From Curtobacterium flaccumfaciens (GTDB lineage Bacteria > Actinomycetota > Actinomycetes > Actinomycetales > Microbacteriaceae): a stretch of DNA of 64,000 nt. The position numbers were made by a program, and so were the translations under genes. The notes beneath the pieces are model-generated. The model was given only the letters and a program-made list of their open reading frames with translations. It made no database searches and was not told the DNA's origin. Shown here in pieces: positions 9,621 through 19,595 of this stretch (position 1 is its first letter; the number at the start of each line of letters is the position of its first letter). Where the stretch lies: positions 3,100,001-3,164,000 of the forward strand of contig CP121450.1 in NCBI GenBank assembly GCA_029689965.1, given 5' to 3'.

Positions 9621-10926
9621 TCAGCGCCCCATGCCGCGGTAGGTGAACCCGGCGGCGGTCCATGCGTCGCGGTCCAGGCAGTTGCGCCCGTCGATCACGA
9701 CCGCGGTCGTGACGAGCGATGCGACGGCGGTCGGGTCGAGCTCGCGGAACTCGTTCCACTCGGTGAGCACCAGCACGAGGTCGGCCCCACGCAGTGCCTC
9801 CGCGGCACTCTCGGCGTACTCGAGCTCCGGGTGGACGCGGCGCGCGGTGACGACGGCCTCGGGTCGTAGGCTGCGACCGTGGCGCCGTGACCGAGCAGCC
9901 GTGCAGCGATGTCGAGTGCCGGCGAGTCGCGGACGTCGTCCGAGTTCGGCTTGAACGCGAGCCCGAGCACCGCGACCCGTTTGCCCGCGACGACACCGCC
10001 GAGGGCCTCGTGTGCGAGCTCGACGACGTGGTCGCGGCGGCGCAGGTTGATGGCGTCGACGTCGGCGAGGAACGCGAGCGAGTCCGGCACCCCCAACTCG
10101 TTCGCACGCGCCTGGAAGGCACGGATGTCCTTGGGCAGGCAGCCGCCGCCGAAGCCGAGGCCGGCGTTGAGGAACTTCCTGCCGATCCGGGCGTCGTGGC
10201 CGATCGCGTCCGCGAGCGCGGTGACGTCCGCGCCGACGACCTCGGCGATCTCGGCCATCGCGTTGATGAACGAGATCTTCGTCGCCAGGAAGGCGTTCGC
10301 GCTGACCTTGACGAGTTCGGCGGTGGGCAGGTCCACGACGAGCCGCGGGGTGCCCTCCGCCAGCGTGGTCGCGTAGACCTCGTCGAGGAGCGCGACGGCG
10401 CGCTCACCGGTCTCGCCGGCCGGGACCCCGTAGACGAGACGGTCCGGCGAGATGGTGTCCTGCACGGCGAAGCCCTCACGCAGGAACTCGGGGTTCCAGA
10501 CGAGCGACGCACCGGGACCGCGGCCTCGACCTCGGCGGCCAGGCGCGCAGCGGTGCCGACCGGCACGGTCGACTTGCCGACGACGAACTCGCCGGCGGCC
10601 AGGTGCGGGACGAGCGCGGCGACTGCGGCGTCCACGTACGTGAGGTCCGCTGCGCCGGTCGGTCCCTGCGGGGTCCCGACGGCGAGGAAGTGCACCCGGG
10701 CGCCGGCGACCTCGGCCATGTCGGTCGTGAAGCGGATGCGGCCGGACGCGATGGCCTCGGTCAGGATCTCGGGGAGCCCGGGCTCGAAGAAGGGCGCCTG
10801 GCCCGCAGCGAGCCGTTCGATCTTGACCGGGTCCACGTCGACGGCGACGACGTCGTGTCCGAGCTTGGCCATGGAAGCAGCGTGCACGGCACCGAGGTAG
10901 CCGCAGCCGATGACAGAGATACGCAC
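9621..10926 (-). CDS. UDP-glucose 6-dehydrogenase family, two frameshifts
   Basis: NAD-dependent nucleotide-sugar dehydrogenase of the UDP-glucose/GDP-mannose family, which makes a uronic acid donor by two oxidations. N-terminal Rossmann VRISVIGCGYLGAVHA; GKSTVPVGTA; NPEFLREG; the catalytic Cys in GGGCLPKD with FLNAGLGFG before it; GLAFKPNSDDVRDSPAL in the C-terminal domain; end GRNCLDRDAW. Frame breaks near 10510 and 9865 are one-base errors; repaired length 435 residues. The start is GTG 10926. The motif set favours UDP-glucose dehydrogenase. It fits the glycan genes upstream. Confidence 0.87.
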
Positions 10927-10988
10927 GCCGAAGACGCTACCGGGTTCTCGTCGAACTTCTGCCGAGTGCGATGGCGGCGCGCTGGACG

Positions 10989-11539
10989 TCAGGGCCGGAC
11001 GTCGCCCCACCGCGGCCGGTCGACGCCCCCGCCGACGATCTCGTCCCAGTCGGGCTCCCGGTGTCGCCGTCGGGCCTCGTACGCCTCGACCAGGTCGTGC
11101 AGGACAGCGACGACCAGGTCGGCGTGCGGGACGTCGCGGAGCACCAGGGCGGGCTCGTCGCCCGGGAAGACGAGCACGTCCCCGGAGCGGAACAGACCCT
11201 GCAGGCCGCGACGGCGGACGGTCACGTCGTAGCCCCGCGAGTGCAGGAGTTCGCGACGGGTCCGGGTGCCCAGCCCGTGCACGACGACGAGCCGCCTGGT
11301 CGTGACCACGTACCGCTCCGACATCCAGCGGAACAGCGGCATCGCACCGCCGAGGAACACGAAGAGCACCACGAGACCGGCGACGACGACGTTGAGCCAG
11401 GCGAGCTGCGCCGGAACACGCCGAACCCGAACCCGCCCGCGAGCATCACGAGCACGACGAACACCGCCGGTCGCACGAGCCGGCGCGCGTGCGGCCGCAG
11501 TCGCGCGACGACGCGTTCGGGCGGCGGCTCGTCGGTCAT
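10989..11539 (-). CDS. PH-domain (YdbS/YdbT-like) membrane protein, one frameshift
   Basis: Two hydrophobic segments (PAVFVVLVMLAGGFGFG and LVVLFVFLGGAMPLF) are followed by a bacterial PH domain: RYVVTTRRLVVVHG, RRELLHSRGYDVTV, and GDVLVFPGDEPALVL. The C-terminus is charged. The start is ATG 11539, or ATG 11551 just upstream in the same frame; either way it touches the birA stop, implying translational coupling. A frame break near 11410 separates the first helix from the rest. Repaired length is about 183 residues. The function is not known beyond membrane-associated PH fold. Confidence 0.75.
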
Positions 11540-11543
11540 GCCG

Positions 11544-12379
11544 TCATGCATACCGCAGGTGGGTGATGTCCCCACCGCGACGCCCCTGGTGACGCCCGCT
11601 CGATCCCGGATCGTGATCCGGCCCTCGTCGTCGATGCCGGTCGCGTCCGCCTCCTCGGTCGTGCCGTCCGGCAGCTCGAGGCGCACCCGCTGCCCGATCG
11701 TGCCGCAGGCCGACCGGACACGGGACCGGACCGTCTCGGCGGCCGGACCGCCCGCGACCAGGGCGGCCACTGCCTCCAGGACGGCGCCGTGGAAGGCGAC
11801 CAGCACCTCGTCGGCGAGCTCGGCGGCCGATCCGTGCGCGCCGGCGACGGCCATCGACGTCGACGTCGGTGTCGGGAGCCGATCCGCGGGGATCGTGAGG
11901 TTCACGCCGGCACCGACCACGACGCTGCCGTCCACCGCGACCTGGCAGAGGATGCCGCACACCTTCCGGCCGCCGATCTGGACGTCGTTCGGCCACTTCA
12001 CCAGGACGTCGGGGGCGTCGCCGGGCCCGTCGTCACAGACCGCCGGACCGCGGAACGCGATCGTGCCGCCGATCGCGTCGCGCATCGCGGCACCGGCGAC
12101 GAGCGGCAGCCAGCCGCGGTCCCGTTCGTCGAGGTCGGCGCGGACGAGCAGGCTGACGGCGAGCGTCTCGCCGGCCGGCGCGGACCACGTGCGATCGAGC
12201 CGTCCGCGGCCCGCGGTCTGGTCGAGCGTGGCCAGCACGCTGCCGTGCGGCTGCTCGGGGGCCAGGGCGAGCAGGTCCGCGTTCGTGGAGCCCGTCGTCC
12301 CCGGCGCGGTGAACACGGCACCGGCTGCGAGGGTCGCGGCTCGGCTCAGCGGGAACGTCGGCGGCGCGGGTGTGGACAT
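11544..12379 (-). CDS. birA: Biotin--[acetyl-CoA carboxylase] ligase BirA, 3' frameshift
   Basis: Attaches biotin to the carboxyl carrier domain of acyl-CoA carboxylase. Signatures: GSTNADLLALAPEQ, the adenylate-binding GRGRLDRTW, VKWPNDVQIGGRKVCGIL, and VVVGAGVNLTIP. There is no N-terminal helix-turn-helix, so it is a single-function ligase without repressor activity. The frame breaks near 11570, where a run of four G should have five; this gives the ending GDITHLRYA and 278 residues. It is divergent from pccB across 74 bp, and its substrate AccA3 is at 20.5 kb. Confidence 0.92.
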
Positions 12380-12453
12380 GCACGCAAATCTACGGGCAGG
12401 AACCGTGGGGGTCCTCCAACCGACGCCGTCGCCGCCGCCGGTAGGGTGAGCGG

Positions 12454-14048
12454 GTGACTTCAGGAGACACCCCCGATCTCTCGACGACGGCCGGCCGGCT
12501 CGCCGACCTCCGCGAGCGGTACCACGAGGCCGTGACCGCCGCGGGTGAGACCGCGATCGCGAAGCAGCACGCGAAGGGCAAGGGCACGGCGCGCGAGCGC
12601 ATCGAGCAGCTGCTCGACGAGAACTCCTTCGTGGAGTTCGACGAGTTCGTCCGACACCGCACCCACGCGTTCGGCATGGAATCGAAGCGGCCGTACGGCG
12701 ATGCGGTCGTCACGGGCGTCGGCACCATCCACGGCCGGAACGTCGCCGTGTACGCGCAGGACTTCACCGTCTTCGGCGGCTCCCTCGGCGAGGTCGCCGG
12801 CGAGAAGATCGTCAAGGTGATGGAGCACGCGCTGAAGACCGGCGTACCGATCATCGGCATCCTCGACTCGGGCGGCGCCCGCATCCAGGAGGGCGTGGTC
12901 GCGCTCGGCAAGTACGGCGAGATCTTCCGGCTCAACACGCGGGCGTCCGGCGTCATCCCGCAGATCTCGATCGTGATGGGTCCGGCAGCCGGCGGCGCGG
13001 TCTACTCCCCGCGCTCACCGACTTCGTGATCATGGTCGACAAGACGAGCCACATGTTCGTCACCGGGCCGGACGTGATCAAGACCGTCACGGGCGAGGAC
13101 GTCGGGTTCGAGGAGCTCGGCGGTGCGCAGACGCACAACGCGGTCTCCGGCGTCGCCCACTACCTCGCCGAGGACGAGACGGACGCGCTCGACTACGCGC
13201 GCTCGCTCATCGGCTTCCTGCCGGACAACAACCTGTCCGACGCCCCGGCGTACGACGTCGCCCCCGAGCTGGAGACCACCGACGCCGACCACGAGCTCGA
13301 CGTCGTCATCCCGGACTCCACGAACCAGCCGTACGACGTCACCACGATCGTCGAGCACGTCGTCGACGACGGCGAGTTCCTCGAGGTCCAGCCGCTCTTC
13401 GCGCCGAACATCCTGATCGGCTTCGGCCGGGTCGAGGGCCGCACCGTCGGCATCATCGCGAACCAGCCGCAGGCGATGGCGGGCACGCTCAACATCGACG
13501 CCGGCGAGAAGGCGGCCCGCTTCGTGCGGTTCTGCGACGCGTTCGGCATCCCGATCCTCACCCTCGTCGACGTCCCCGGCTACCTGCCCGGCACCGACCA
13601 GGAGTGGACGGGCGTCATCCGCCGCGGCGCCAAGCTCCTCTACGCGTACGCCGAGGCGACCGTGCCGCTCGTCACCGTCATCACCCGCAAGGCGTACGGC
13701 GGCGCCTACATCGTGATGGGGTCGAAGCAGCTCGGCGCCGACATCAACCTCGCGTGGCCGACCGCCGAGATCGCGGTGATGGGCGGACAGGGCGCGGTCA
13801 ACATCCTCTACCGGTCCGAGATCAAACGTGCGGAGGAGTCCGGCGAGGACGTCGCCGCGGTCCGCGCCCGGCTCGCGAACGAGTACACGTACAACGTCGC
13901 GTCGCCCTACCTGGCGGCCGAGCGCGGCGAGCTCGACGGGATCATCCAGCCGCACGCGACGCGCGTGTCGGTCGTCAAGGCGCTGCGCGCGCTCCGCGGC
14001 AAGCGCGCCTCGCTGCCGCCCAAGAAGCACGGGAACATCCCACTGTGA
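12454..14048 (+). CDS. pccB: Acyl-CoA (propionyl-CoA) carboxylase beta subunit, one frameshift
   Basis: Carboxyltransferase that moves the carboxyl group from biotin to acetyl- or propionyl-CoA, feeding malonyl-CoA/methylmalonyl-CoA. N-terminal crotonase-like domain: [51 protein letters not shown]-terminal domain: [58 protein letters not shown]. One missing C near 13012 breaks YSPALTDF; the repaired protein is 531 residues, a normal size. Start GTG 12454. It overlaps the small accE-like gene by 4 bp and depends on AccA3 and BirA encoded nearby. Confidence 0.95.
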
Positions 14049-14393
14049 GCGGCGACACTGTGCGCGGCGACACTGTGCGCGGCGTCACTGTGCGCGGCGA
14101 CCGCGTCCCGGCGACGGGCGGCCTGTGATGGGCGCCACGCCGCCGCCGTCCCGCCGGTCCCCGCGGAACAGGCCGCCTCGGCCGCAGCCGACGTCCGCGT
14201 GGTGTCCGGCGAGCCGACCCCGGAGGAGCTCGCCGCCGTCATCGCCGTCCTGCAACGCCAGGCGGACGAGGCCGCGGCACTCGGTCGCCCCGAGGTCACC
14301 GTGTCGCCGCGCTCCGGCTGGGACGCTTCGGCACGCGGGCTCCGGCGTCCCCTCGAGCACGGCTGGGGTGCCTGGGCGCGCTCGCTCCGCTGA
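14045..14393 (+). CDS. accE: Acyl-CoA carboxylase epsilon subunit AccE, frameshift and repeat at 5' end
   Basis: Small accessory subunit of actinobacterial acyl-CoA carboxylase. The family part is clear: [20 protein letters not shown], then a [17 protein letters not shown] tail ending [13 protein letters not shown] at 14045 overlaps the pccB stop (GTGA) and opens a segment coding repeated GDTVRG units from a 15-bp tandem repeat (about 14048-14102). That frame stops at 14126-14128; one base missing just before would join it to the body, giving about 115 residues. If the 5' part is not coding, GTG 14199 is the minimal start. Confidence 0.75.
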
Positions 14394-14721
14394 TCACGAC
14401 TCCCGCGCGGCCGGGTCTTGCGGCTGCACCCGGAACGAGCGACGATGTACCCCTCGCTCAGGGTTCGTCGGACAGGTTGCCTGACGCACTTCCCGGTCGG
14501 TCTTCCCTCGCTCGGGGGACACGTTGCGGCTGACGGGGTCTGAAATGGCACGATTTGTCCCCCATAATGACGACTGACAGACCGTTTGGGGACGGGCATA
14601 GTTGTTCGTGTTCGGTGTCCTTCAGCGAAGAACATCGCAGGTCGGTGGCCGACTAGGGTACGAAGCCACCACCAGCTACGAGTCAGGGCGATATTCGGGT
14701 TGTCGCTCAGACTCGGGTCGT

Positions 14722-14752
14722 GAACGGGCCGGTCGTCTCGACCGGCCCGTTC
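14722..14752. terminator. 14-bp hairpin between convergent operons
   Basis: Perfect stem 14722-14735 with 14739-14752, loop TCT, arm GAACGGGCCGGTCG. It lies between the end of accE and the end of the kinase operon. Followed by CCCCGTCTC rather than a U-tract. Likely a terminator by position and stability. Confidence 0.55.
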
Positions 14753-15076
14753 CCCGTCTCCGGGGCACTTCGCCTCGCGTCGGCACGCCCACTTCGACAC
14801 CGCACGCGTCGATCGACGCGCAGGACGTCGCACCGTGCACACGCATCCTGTGTGGGCGCATCTTCCGACACCGCACCGCGGGATCGACGCGCGACCTGTC
14901 GCAGGATGCGCACGCATCAGGCGGTCTGGAGGCACGACACCGGCCCGCCACGCGCCTCCAGCCCGTCGCGCGAAAGCGACACGATCCCGCGAGATCCGCG
15001 CGCACGTCTGTCGCCTTCGCGGAAGGAACGCGCCGCGCCGGCGCCAGACTGTCGCTTCGGCGACGGCCGACGGCCA

Positions 15077-15111
15077 ACGGGCGACGGGCGACGGGCGACG
15101 GGCGACGGGCG
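15077..15111. repeat. Five tandem copies of ACGGGCG
   Basis: Uninterrupted 7-bp tandem repeat starting 6 bp upstream (in plus coordinates) of the stop codon of the kinase-like gene ending at 15118. Low-complexity repeat; copy number may be affected by assembly. Confidence 0.8.
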
Positions 15112-15117
15112 ACGCCG

Positions 15118-16167
15118 CTACGCGGGCTCGTGGCGCGGGATCTCCAGCCAGACGACGACCGAGTCGTCGGCGTCGCCGTCCTCGTCGTCCAGGCCAGCGC
15201 CCAGCGCTGCCGACTCGCTCGCGGCCAGGTCCAGCCGGAGGCCCACGACCGTCACCGCCGTGTCCGCCCCCTCCGAGACGGTGCGCACGATGACGTTGTC
15301 GGCCTCGCGGGCCTGCCGGAGCGCATCGGCGACACGGGCGTGCACCCGCCGGAGGTCGTCCATGTCGAGGTCGTCGAGACCCCCGTCGTCGTGCAGCTGC
15401 ACCGTGGCCCCACGGCGACGGAGGCGCATGACCTCGTCACGGACGTCGTCGGAGAGCAGGGACCGGCCACGGATCTCGTCGCGGATCGCCTGCTCCAGGT
15501 GCAGGCACTCCGCGCGTTCGGCCTCGTCGAGGTCGCCGCCGGTGTCGATGATGCGCTGCAGCATCGGGAGCGCCATGCGGGTCGTCTGACGGAGCCGGAA
15601 CTGCCGTTCGAAGACGTGGGCGTCCTGCGCCGCCTGCCAGTCCGCGGTCTCCTGCTCGGCACGGACGAAGTCACGGGTGACCCGGGTGGCGCGGTTCATC
15701 GCCGCCGCGAACCCGGTGGCGATGGCGACCCAGGACACGCTGCCGATCACGCCGAGGGAGCCCAGCGCGCCAGGCCCCGCCCACGCGACGGTGTGCACCG
15801 CGAGGAAGCCGACACCGACCCAGGCGAACGGCCCGCGGCCACGGACGACGAGCACCACCATCAGGGTGCCGACCGCCGCGATCCACCACGTGCCGTACCC
15901 CGGGCCGGACCGGAGCTCGATGGCCGGAGCGGCCACGACGGGCATGACCACGGCCGTGGCGAGCGAGAAGCACGCCGCCCACACCGGCAACGACCGCCCG
16001 GGGACGAACAGCGCGATCGCGGTCGCGGCCGCGTAGAGCACCATGCACGCCAGGACCGGCCCGACCTCGAGCGCCCGCGGCAGCGAGGTGGCGGCGAGGA
16101 GCAGGTGGTAGACGGAGAACAGCGCGGCGAGGCCGATGGCGACGCCCGCGGGGATCGAGACCCTCAT
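15118..16167 (-). CDS. Membrane protein with degenerate histidine-kinase-like C-terminus
   Basis: 349 residues. About five to six hydrophobic segments fill residues 1-150, then a coiled-coil-like charged linker (TRVTRDFVRAEQETADWQ) and a helical region with RAECLHLEQAIRDEIRGRSL, seen in the ATPase half of some actinobacterial sensor kinases. The end (VTVVGLRLDL, VVWLEIPR) resembles strands of an HATPase fold, but no DHp phospho-His motif and no clear G1/G2 glycine boxes are visible. Its ATG overlaps the stop of the upstream kinase (ATGA, after repair). Probably a second, non-phosphorylating or partner sensor in the same operon. Confidence 0.6.
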   Translation of the reverse strand: MRVSIPAGVAIGLAALFSVYHLLLAATSLPRALEVGPVLACMVLYAAATAIALFVPGRSLPVWAACFSLATAVVMPVVAAPAIELRSGPGYGTWWIAAVGTLMVVLVVRGRGPFAWVGVGFLAVHTVAWAGPGALGSLGVIGSVSWVAIATGFAAAMNRATRVTRDFVRAEQETADWQAAQDAHVFERQFRLRQTTRMALPMLQRIIDTGGDLDEAERAECLHLEQAIRDEIRGRSLLSDDVRDEVMRLRRRGATVQLHDDGGLDDLDMDDLRRVHARVADALRQAREADNVIVRTVSEGADTAVTVVGLRLDLAASESAALGAGLDDEDGDADDSVVVWLEIPRHEPA

Positions 16168-17446
16168 CGGTGGTCCCCGCGTCCGGGACCCAGTCGATGA
16201 GCACGCGGGTGCCGGCACCGGGCGCGGTGGCGATCTCGGCCGTGCCGTCGACGGCCACGACCCGCTCGACGATCGACCGGCGGACTCCGAGCCGTTCGGC
16301 GGGGATCTCGGAGACGTCGAACCCGGCGCCGTCGTCGCCGACCTCGACGTGGATCCCGGCACCGCGCTGCTCGACGACGAGCCAGCGGTCGACCTCGGCA
16401 CCGCCGGCGTGCTGCACGCTGTTCACCGCGGCCTGCAGCGCCGCGGAGGCGACGGCGTCGGCCACCGCCGCGGGGACCGGGACGTCACCGACGCGGGCTC
16501 CCCGCACCCGGATCGGCGCGGCGAGCGCCCCGACGGCCGCCGCGATCCGCGTCCGCAGTTCGACGAGCGGCACCGGCGGGGCGTCGCCGGGGCCGTCCGA
16601 CGCCGCGGCCTCGAGGTGGTCGATCGCGTTGCGCGCCATCCGCGCGGCGAGTATCTCGGCCTCGTGGGTGTCGGCCCGCGCAGCGGACAGCAGGGTCGTG
16701 AGGACGCTGTCGTGCACGATCGCGTCGACCTGCACGCGCTCGACCTCGGTCGCGTGCTCCCGGATCGCGTGCGAGTACCGGCGCACGGCGGTGGCCTGCG
16801 CGGCGTCGACCGCCGTGGCCGCACGGCGCAGCACGACCGCGATGACGAGGACGGCGCCGCTGAGGATCGCCGTGTACACACCGTCGAGCAGCGCCCGGAC
16901 GCCGGCGTCGCCGCCCACCGGCGTGAGCCGGATGACCACGTACACGGTCGGGACGAGGGCCGTGTAGACGGTCGCCCGCCACGGCGCGAAGCCCATGGCG
17001 GCCGCGGTCGACCCCACCGTGCACAACCACCACGGCCACGGCACCTGGTCCGGCGGGATGGCGTCACGGACCGTGAGCGGCCAGGTCACCAGCGCGACGA
17101 GGAACAGCAGTGCGCACGTGATCTGCGCGAGCTGCGCGAGCCGCTGCACGAAGGCCGACGCCCCGACGAACAGAAACGACGCGGCGAGGCCACAGGCCAC
17201 GACCGGTCCCCACACCGGGTCGAGGTAGGGCAGCTGGTCGAGCACGGCCGGCACGGTGGTGGCGCCGAAGCCGAGCGCGGCCAGGGCGATGAGGATCGCG
17301 AACGCGCGCTCGACCGACGCCTGGGTGATGGAAGCACGGACGCTCCGTGCTGGATCAGCCCCGAACGGGCCGGGCTCGGAGGCGCCGGGGGTGCTCCGCG
17401 CCGCAGACGCCGGCCCGGCCCCGGGCACAGCGTCGGCGGCGGTCAT
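16164..17446 (-). CDS. Sensor histidine kinase of NarL-type system, 3' frameshift
   Basis: Membrane sensor kinase, 427 residues after repair. Hydrophobic segments occupy roughly residues 50-200. The dimerisation helix carries VDAIVHDSVLTTLL, with the His that would be phosphorylated; the ATP-binding part shows LQAAVNSVQHAGG (N box) and VEVGDDGAGFD (G1 box), then LGVRRSIVERV. The frame breaks near 16190 where one G is missing from GGGG; repair gives the ending DAGDHR and a stop overlapping the next ATG. It follows the response regulator gene by 17 bp. The signal sensed is unknown. Confidence 0.8.
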
Positions 17447-17463
17447 CCTGTTCAGCAGCCGTC

Positions 17464-18177
17464 TCAGCGGCCGTCGCCGTCGGGGTCGATGCCCGAGTCG
17501 AGTCCGGGAGGATCCCGTCCTCGACCGCACGACGGAGGAGGTCGACCTTCGTCGGGGCCGGGCGTCCGACCTCGACGTACTTCACCCGGATGCGGTCCAG
17601 GTACTCGCGCGCCGTCGAGTAGCCGATGCCGAGCTGCTGGGCGGCGAGCTTGAGCGGCAGGCCGGAGGCGTAGAGGTGCAGGATCTCGCGCTCGCGACGG
17701 CCGAAGCTGCGCCTTGGCGAAGTCGCGGTCCGCGTCGATCGCGCTGGCCCACTCGAGGTTGTTGAGCACGTCACCGCGGGCGACGGTCGCGACGGCCGCC
17801 ATCACGGTCTTCGTCGCCGACGACTTCGGGATGACGCCCGCGGCACCCGCGGCCAGTGCCTCTCGGACGTTCGCGACGCGGTCGGCGATCGAGTGCACGA
17901 GCACGGCGGAACCGGTGCCCTGCACACCCTTGACGTTCGCGGTCACGGTCGAGCCGTCGCCGAGCGACAGGTCGAGGACGACGACGTCGACCTCGCGCCC
18001 GCCGAGGTTCTCGATGTACTCGGGAACGCTCGCGGCGGTGAGGACCACCTCGAACCCTTCGTTCTGGCAGGCTGCCTGGATCCCGAGCCGCACGGACTCG
18101 TGGTCGTCGACGATCGCGACGCGGACGGGTCCGGTCGCTGCTGCAGTCGTTCCGGTGGTGGTCGTGTCTGTTGCCAC
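17464..18177 (-). CDS. LuxR/NarL-family response regulator, two compensating frameshifts
   Basis: DNA-binding response regulator, about 237 residues. Receiver domain: VRVAIVDDHESVRLGI (acidic pocket), DVVVLDLSLGDG (phospho-acceptor Asp), and a conserved Lys in GVIPKSSAT. C-terminal LuxR helix-turn-helix: GRREREILHLYASGL, LAAQQLGIGYSTAREYLDR. The frame leaves at about 17705, where RSFGRREREIL follows, and returns at about 17505 to end DSGIDPDGDGR. The N-terminus is Thr/Ala-rich. It heads a three-gene operon with two membrane kinases, so it is the output of that system. Confidence 0.85.
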   Translation of the reverse strand: MATDTTTTGTTAAATGPVRVAIVDDHESVRLGIQAACQNEGFEVVLTAASVPEYIENLGGREVDVVVLDLSLGDGSTVTANVKGVQGTGSAVLVHSIADRVANVREALAAGAAGVIPKSSATKTVMAAVATVARGDVLNNLEWASAIDADRDFAKAQLRPSRARDPAPLRLRPAAQARRPAARHRLLDGARVPGPHPGEVRRGRTPGPDEGRPPPSCGRGRDPPGLDSGIDPDGDGR

Positions 18178-18288
18178 GGTGGCCTCTCTGAATCGATGCG
18201 CACCCCGGCCCCTGATACCGGGTCGCCATCAAGGACCAAGGATACCCAGGTCGGACTCAGGCAACGACGGACACGCGTTCGCCGGCCA

Positions 18289-18328
18289 CGCGTCCGCGGT
18301 CAGCCGGCGACGCGTCCGCGGTCAGCCG
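18289..18328. repeat. Two copies of an 18-bp direct repeat
   Basis: CGCGTCCGCGGTCAGCCG occurs at 18289-18306 and again at 18311-18328, a 22-bp period. The second copy covers the stop codon of the downstream RNA methyltransferase gene (minus strand, ending at 18322). Nothing indicates a function. Confidence 0.75.
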
Positions 18329-19581
18329 AGGGGCACCAGGCGCGCCACGGCCTCCAGGTGGTGGGTGTGCGGGAAGAGGTCGAAGGCGCGCAGTGCCTCC
18401 AGGCGGTACCCGAGGTCCGCGAACGTCGCGACGTCGCGCGCCAACGCGACCGGGTCGCAGGCGACGTACACGACCTGGGTCGGCTGGAGCGCCGCGATCT
18501 GCACGACGGCTTCGCGTCCCGCGCCGGAGCGCGGCGGGTCGAGCACGACCGTGCCGGCCCGCAGCCGTCCGCGCTCCTGGGGCGAGGCGGTGCCGACGGT
18601 CCGCTGCAGCCAGCGGTCGACGCGGCCGGTCTCGGCTCGCGCGCCGATCCACTCCGCGAGGTTCTCCTGGGCGTGCTCGGTCGCGCGCGGCGCGCTCTCG
18701 ACGCTCGTCAGACGCGCCTTCGGACCGACGAGGTCGCCGAGCGCGGCGGCGAGCAGCCCGACGCCGCCGTAGAGGTCGAGGTGCTGCCCCTCCGGGTCGA
18801 GCCGGTCGCGGTCGACGAGGTCCTGCACCGCCGCCGTCAGCACCGTCGGGGCCGCGCGGTGCACCTGCCAGAAGCCGTTGTCGTCGACGGCGAACGAGCG
18901 CTCCCCCACGGTCTCGGTGACCACGGTCGGTGCCTGCGTGTCGATGACGAGACGGGCGCCCTCGGAGCCGGACGGCGCGAGGACGTCGATGACCGACGCG
19001 CCGGGCATGGAGCCGCGGCCGAGGGGCGCACTCTCCTGCACGACGGCGCTCGCGAGCGGCAGGGACGACACCGGTACGACCGAGTGCGACCTGGCTGCGA
19101 ACGGGCCGGGGGTGCCGTCCTCGTCGACGTGCAGGCGGACGCGGGTGCGCCAGCCGGTGCCGTTCGCCTCGTCGTCGCCGGGCGCCGCCTCGACGACGAC
19201 GTCGTGGCCGAGCACCTCGGCGAGGTCGGTGCGGGCGAAACGTGCGAACGAGTCCACGAGCACGTCGTGCTTCAGCGTGCGCTGGTGCGCGAGGGCGATG
19301 TGCCCGAACTCGGCTCCGCCGGCGCGGACGGCGGGGTCGCGGTCCAGCGCAGCCTCCGGCCAGACGTGGTCGACGCGGTGCTCGCTCGGCCGTTCGACCG
19401 ACACCGTGTCCGCACGCCAGAACGACTTCTTGCGGTCCTCGGTCACGCGGGCGACCACCCGCTCGCCGGGGATCGCGTCGGCGACGAACACCACGCGTCC
19501 CTCGTGCCGTGCCACCGAGATGCCGCCGTGGGCGATCCCGGTGACGTCGAGGTCGAGCAGCGTTCCGACGGATTCACCCAT
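18322..19581 (-). CDS. TRAM-domain class I SAM-dependent RNA (uracil) methyltransferase
   Basis: RumA/TrmA-type enzyme that methylates C5 of a uridine in rRNA or tRNA. Full length, 419 residues, no frameshift. An N-terminal TRAM domain (VGTLLDLDVTGIAHGGISV ... GRVVFVADAIPGERVVARV) is followed by the methyltransferase core: HLDLYGGVGLLAAALG (SAM loop), VVLDPPRSGAG, and the catalytic Cys in YVACDPVALARDV. Near the end HTHHLEAVARL is typical. The cysteine cluster of RumA is not evident, so I do not name the exact member. It is divergent from maf with only 14 bp between start codons. Confidence 0.88.
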   Translation of the reverse strand: MGESVGTLLDLDVTGIAHGGISVARHEGRVVFVADAIPGERVVARVTEDRKKSFWRADTVSVERPSEHRVDHVWPEAALDRDPAVRAGGAEFGHIALAHQRTLKHDVLVDSFARFARTDLAEVLGHDVVVEAAPGDDEANGTGWRTRVRLHVDEDGTPGPFAARSHSVVPVSSLPLASAVVQESAPLGRGSMPGASVIDVLAPSGSEGARLVIDTQAPTVVTETVGERSFAVDDNGFWQVHRAAPTVLTAAVQDLVDRDRLDPEGQHLDLYGGVGLLAAALGDLVGPKARLTSVESAPRATEHAQENLAEWIGARAETGRVDRWLQRTVGTASPQERGRLRAGTVVLDPPRSGAGREAVVQIAALQPTQVVYVACDPVALARDVATFADLGYRLEALRAFDLFPHTHHLEAVARLVPLG

Positions 19582-19595
19582 GGTTCGATGTTCCC

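Larger units (their letters stand above)
14394..15117. other. 724-bp intergenic region, no convincing gene
   Basis: Gap between the convergent ends of accE and the second kinase-like gene. It holds an AT-richer stretch (about 14500-14700), a 14-bp hairpin (14722-14752), degenerate inverted repeats such as CTGGAGGC/GCCTCCAG near 14932-14978, several copies of TGTCGC/GCGACA-type short palindromes, and five tandem copies of the 7-mer ACGGGCG at 15077-15111. An ORF of 133 codons on the minus strand at 14676-15077 has arginine- and serine-rich noise composition, so I do not call it. Confidence 0.6.

Noticed and set aside
14930..14980. Degenerate CTGGAGGC/GCCTCCAG pair in the accE-kinase gap
   Set aside because: Only 8 bp pair and the rest of the arms differ; too weak to count as a family member.
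14676..15077. 133-codon minus-strand ORF in the longest intergenic region
   Set aside because: Arg/Ser-rich noise, no ribosome site, and it runs through a perfect terminator hairpin and tandem repeats.
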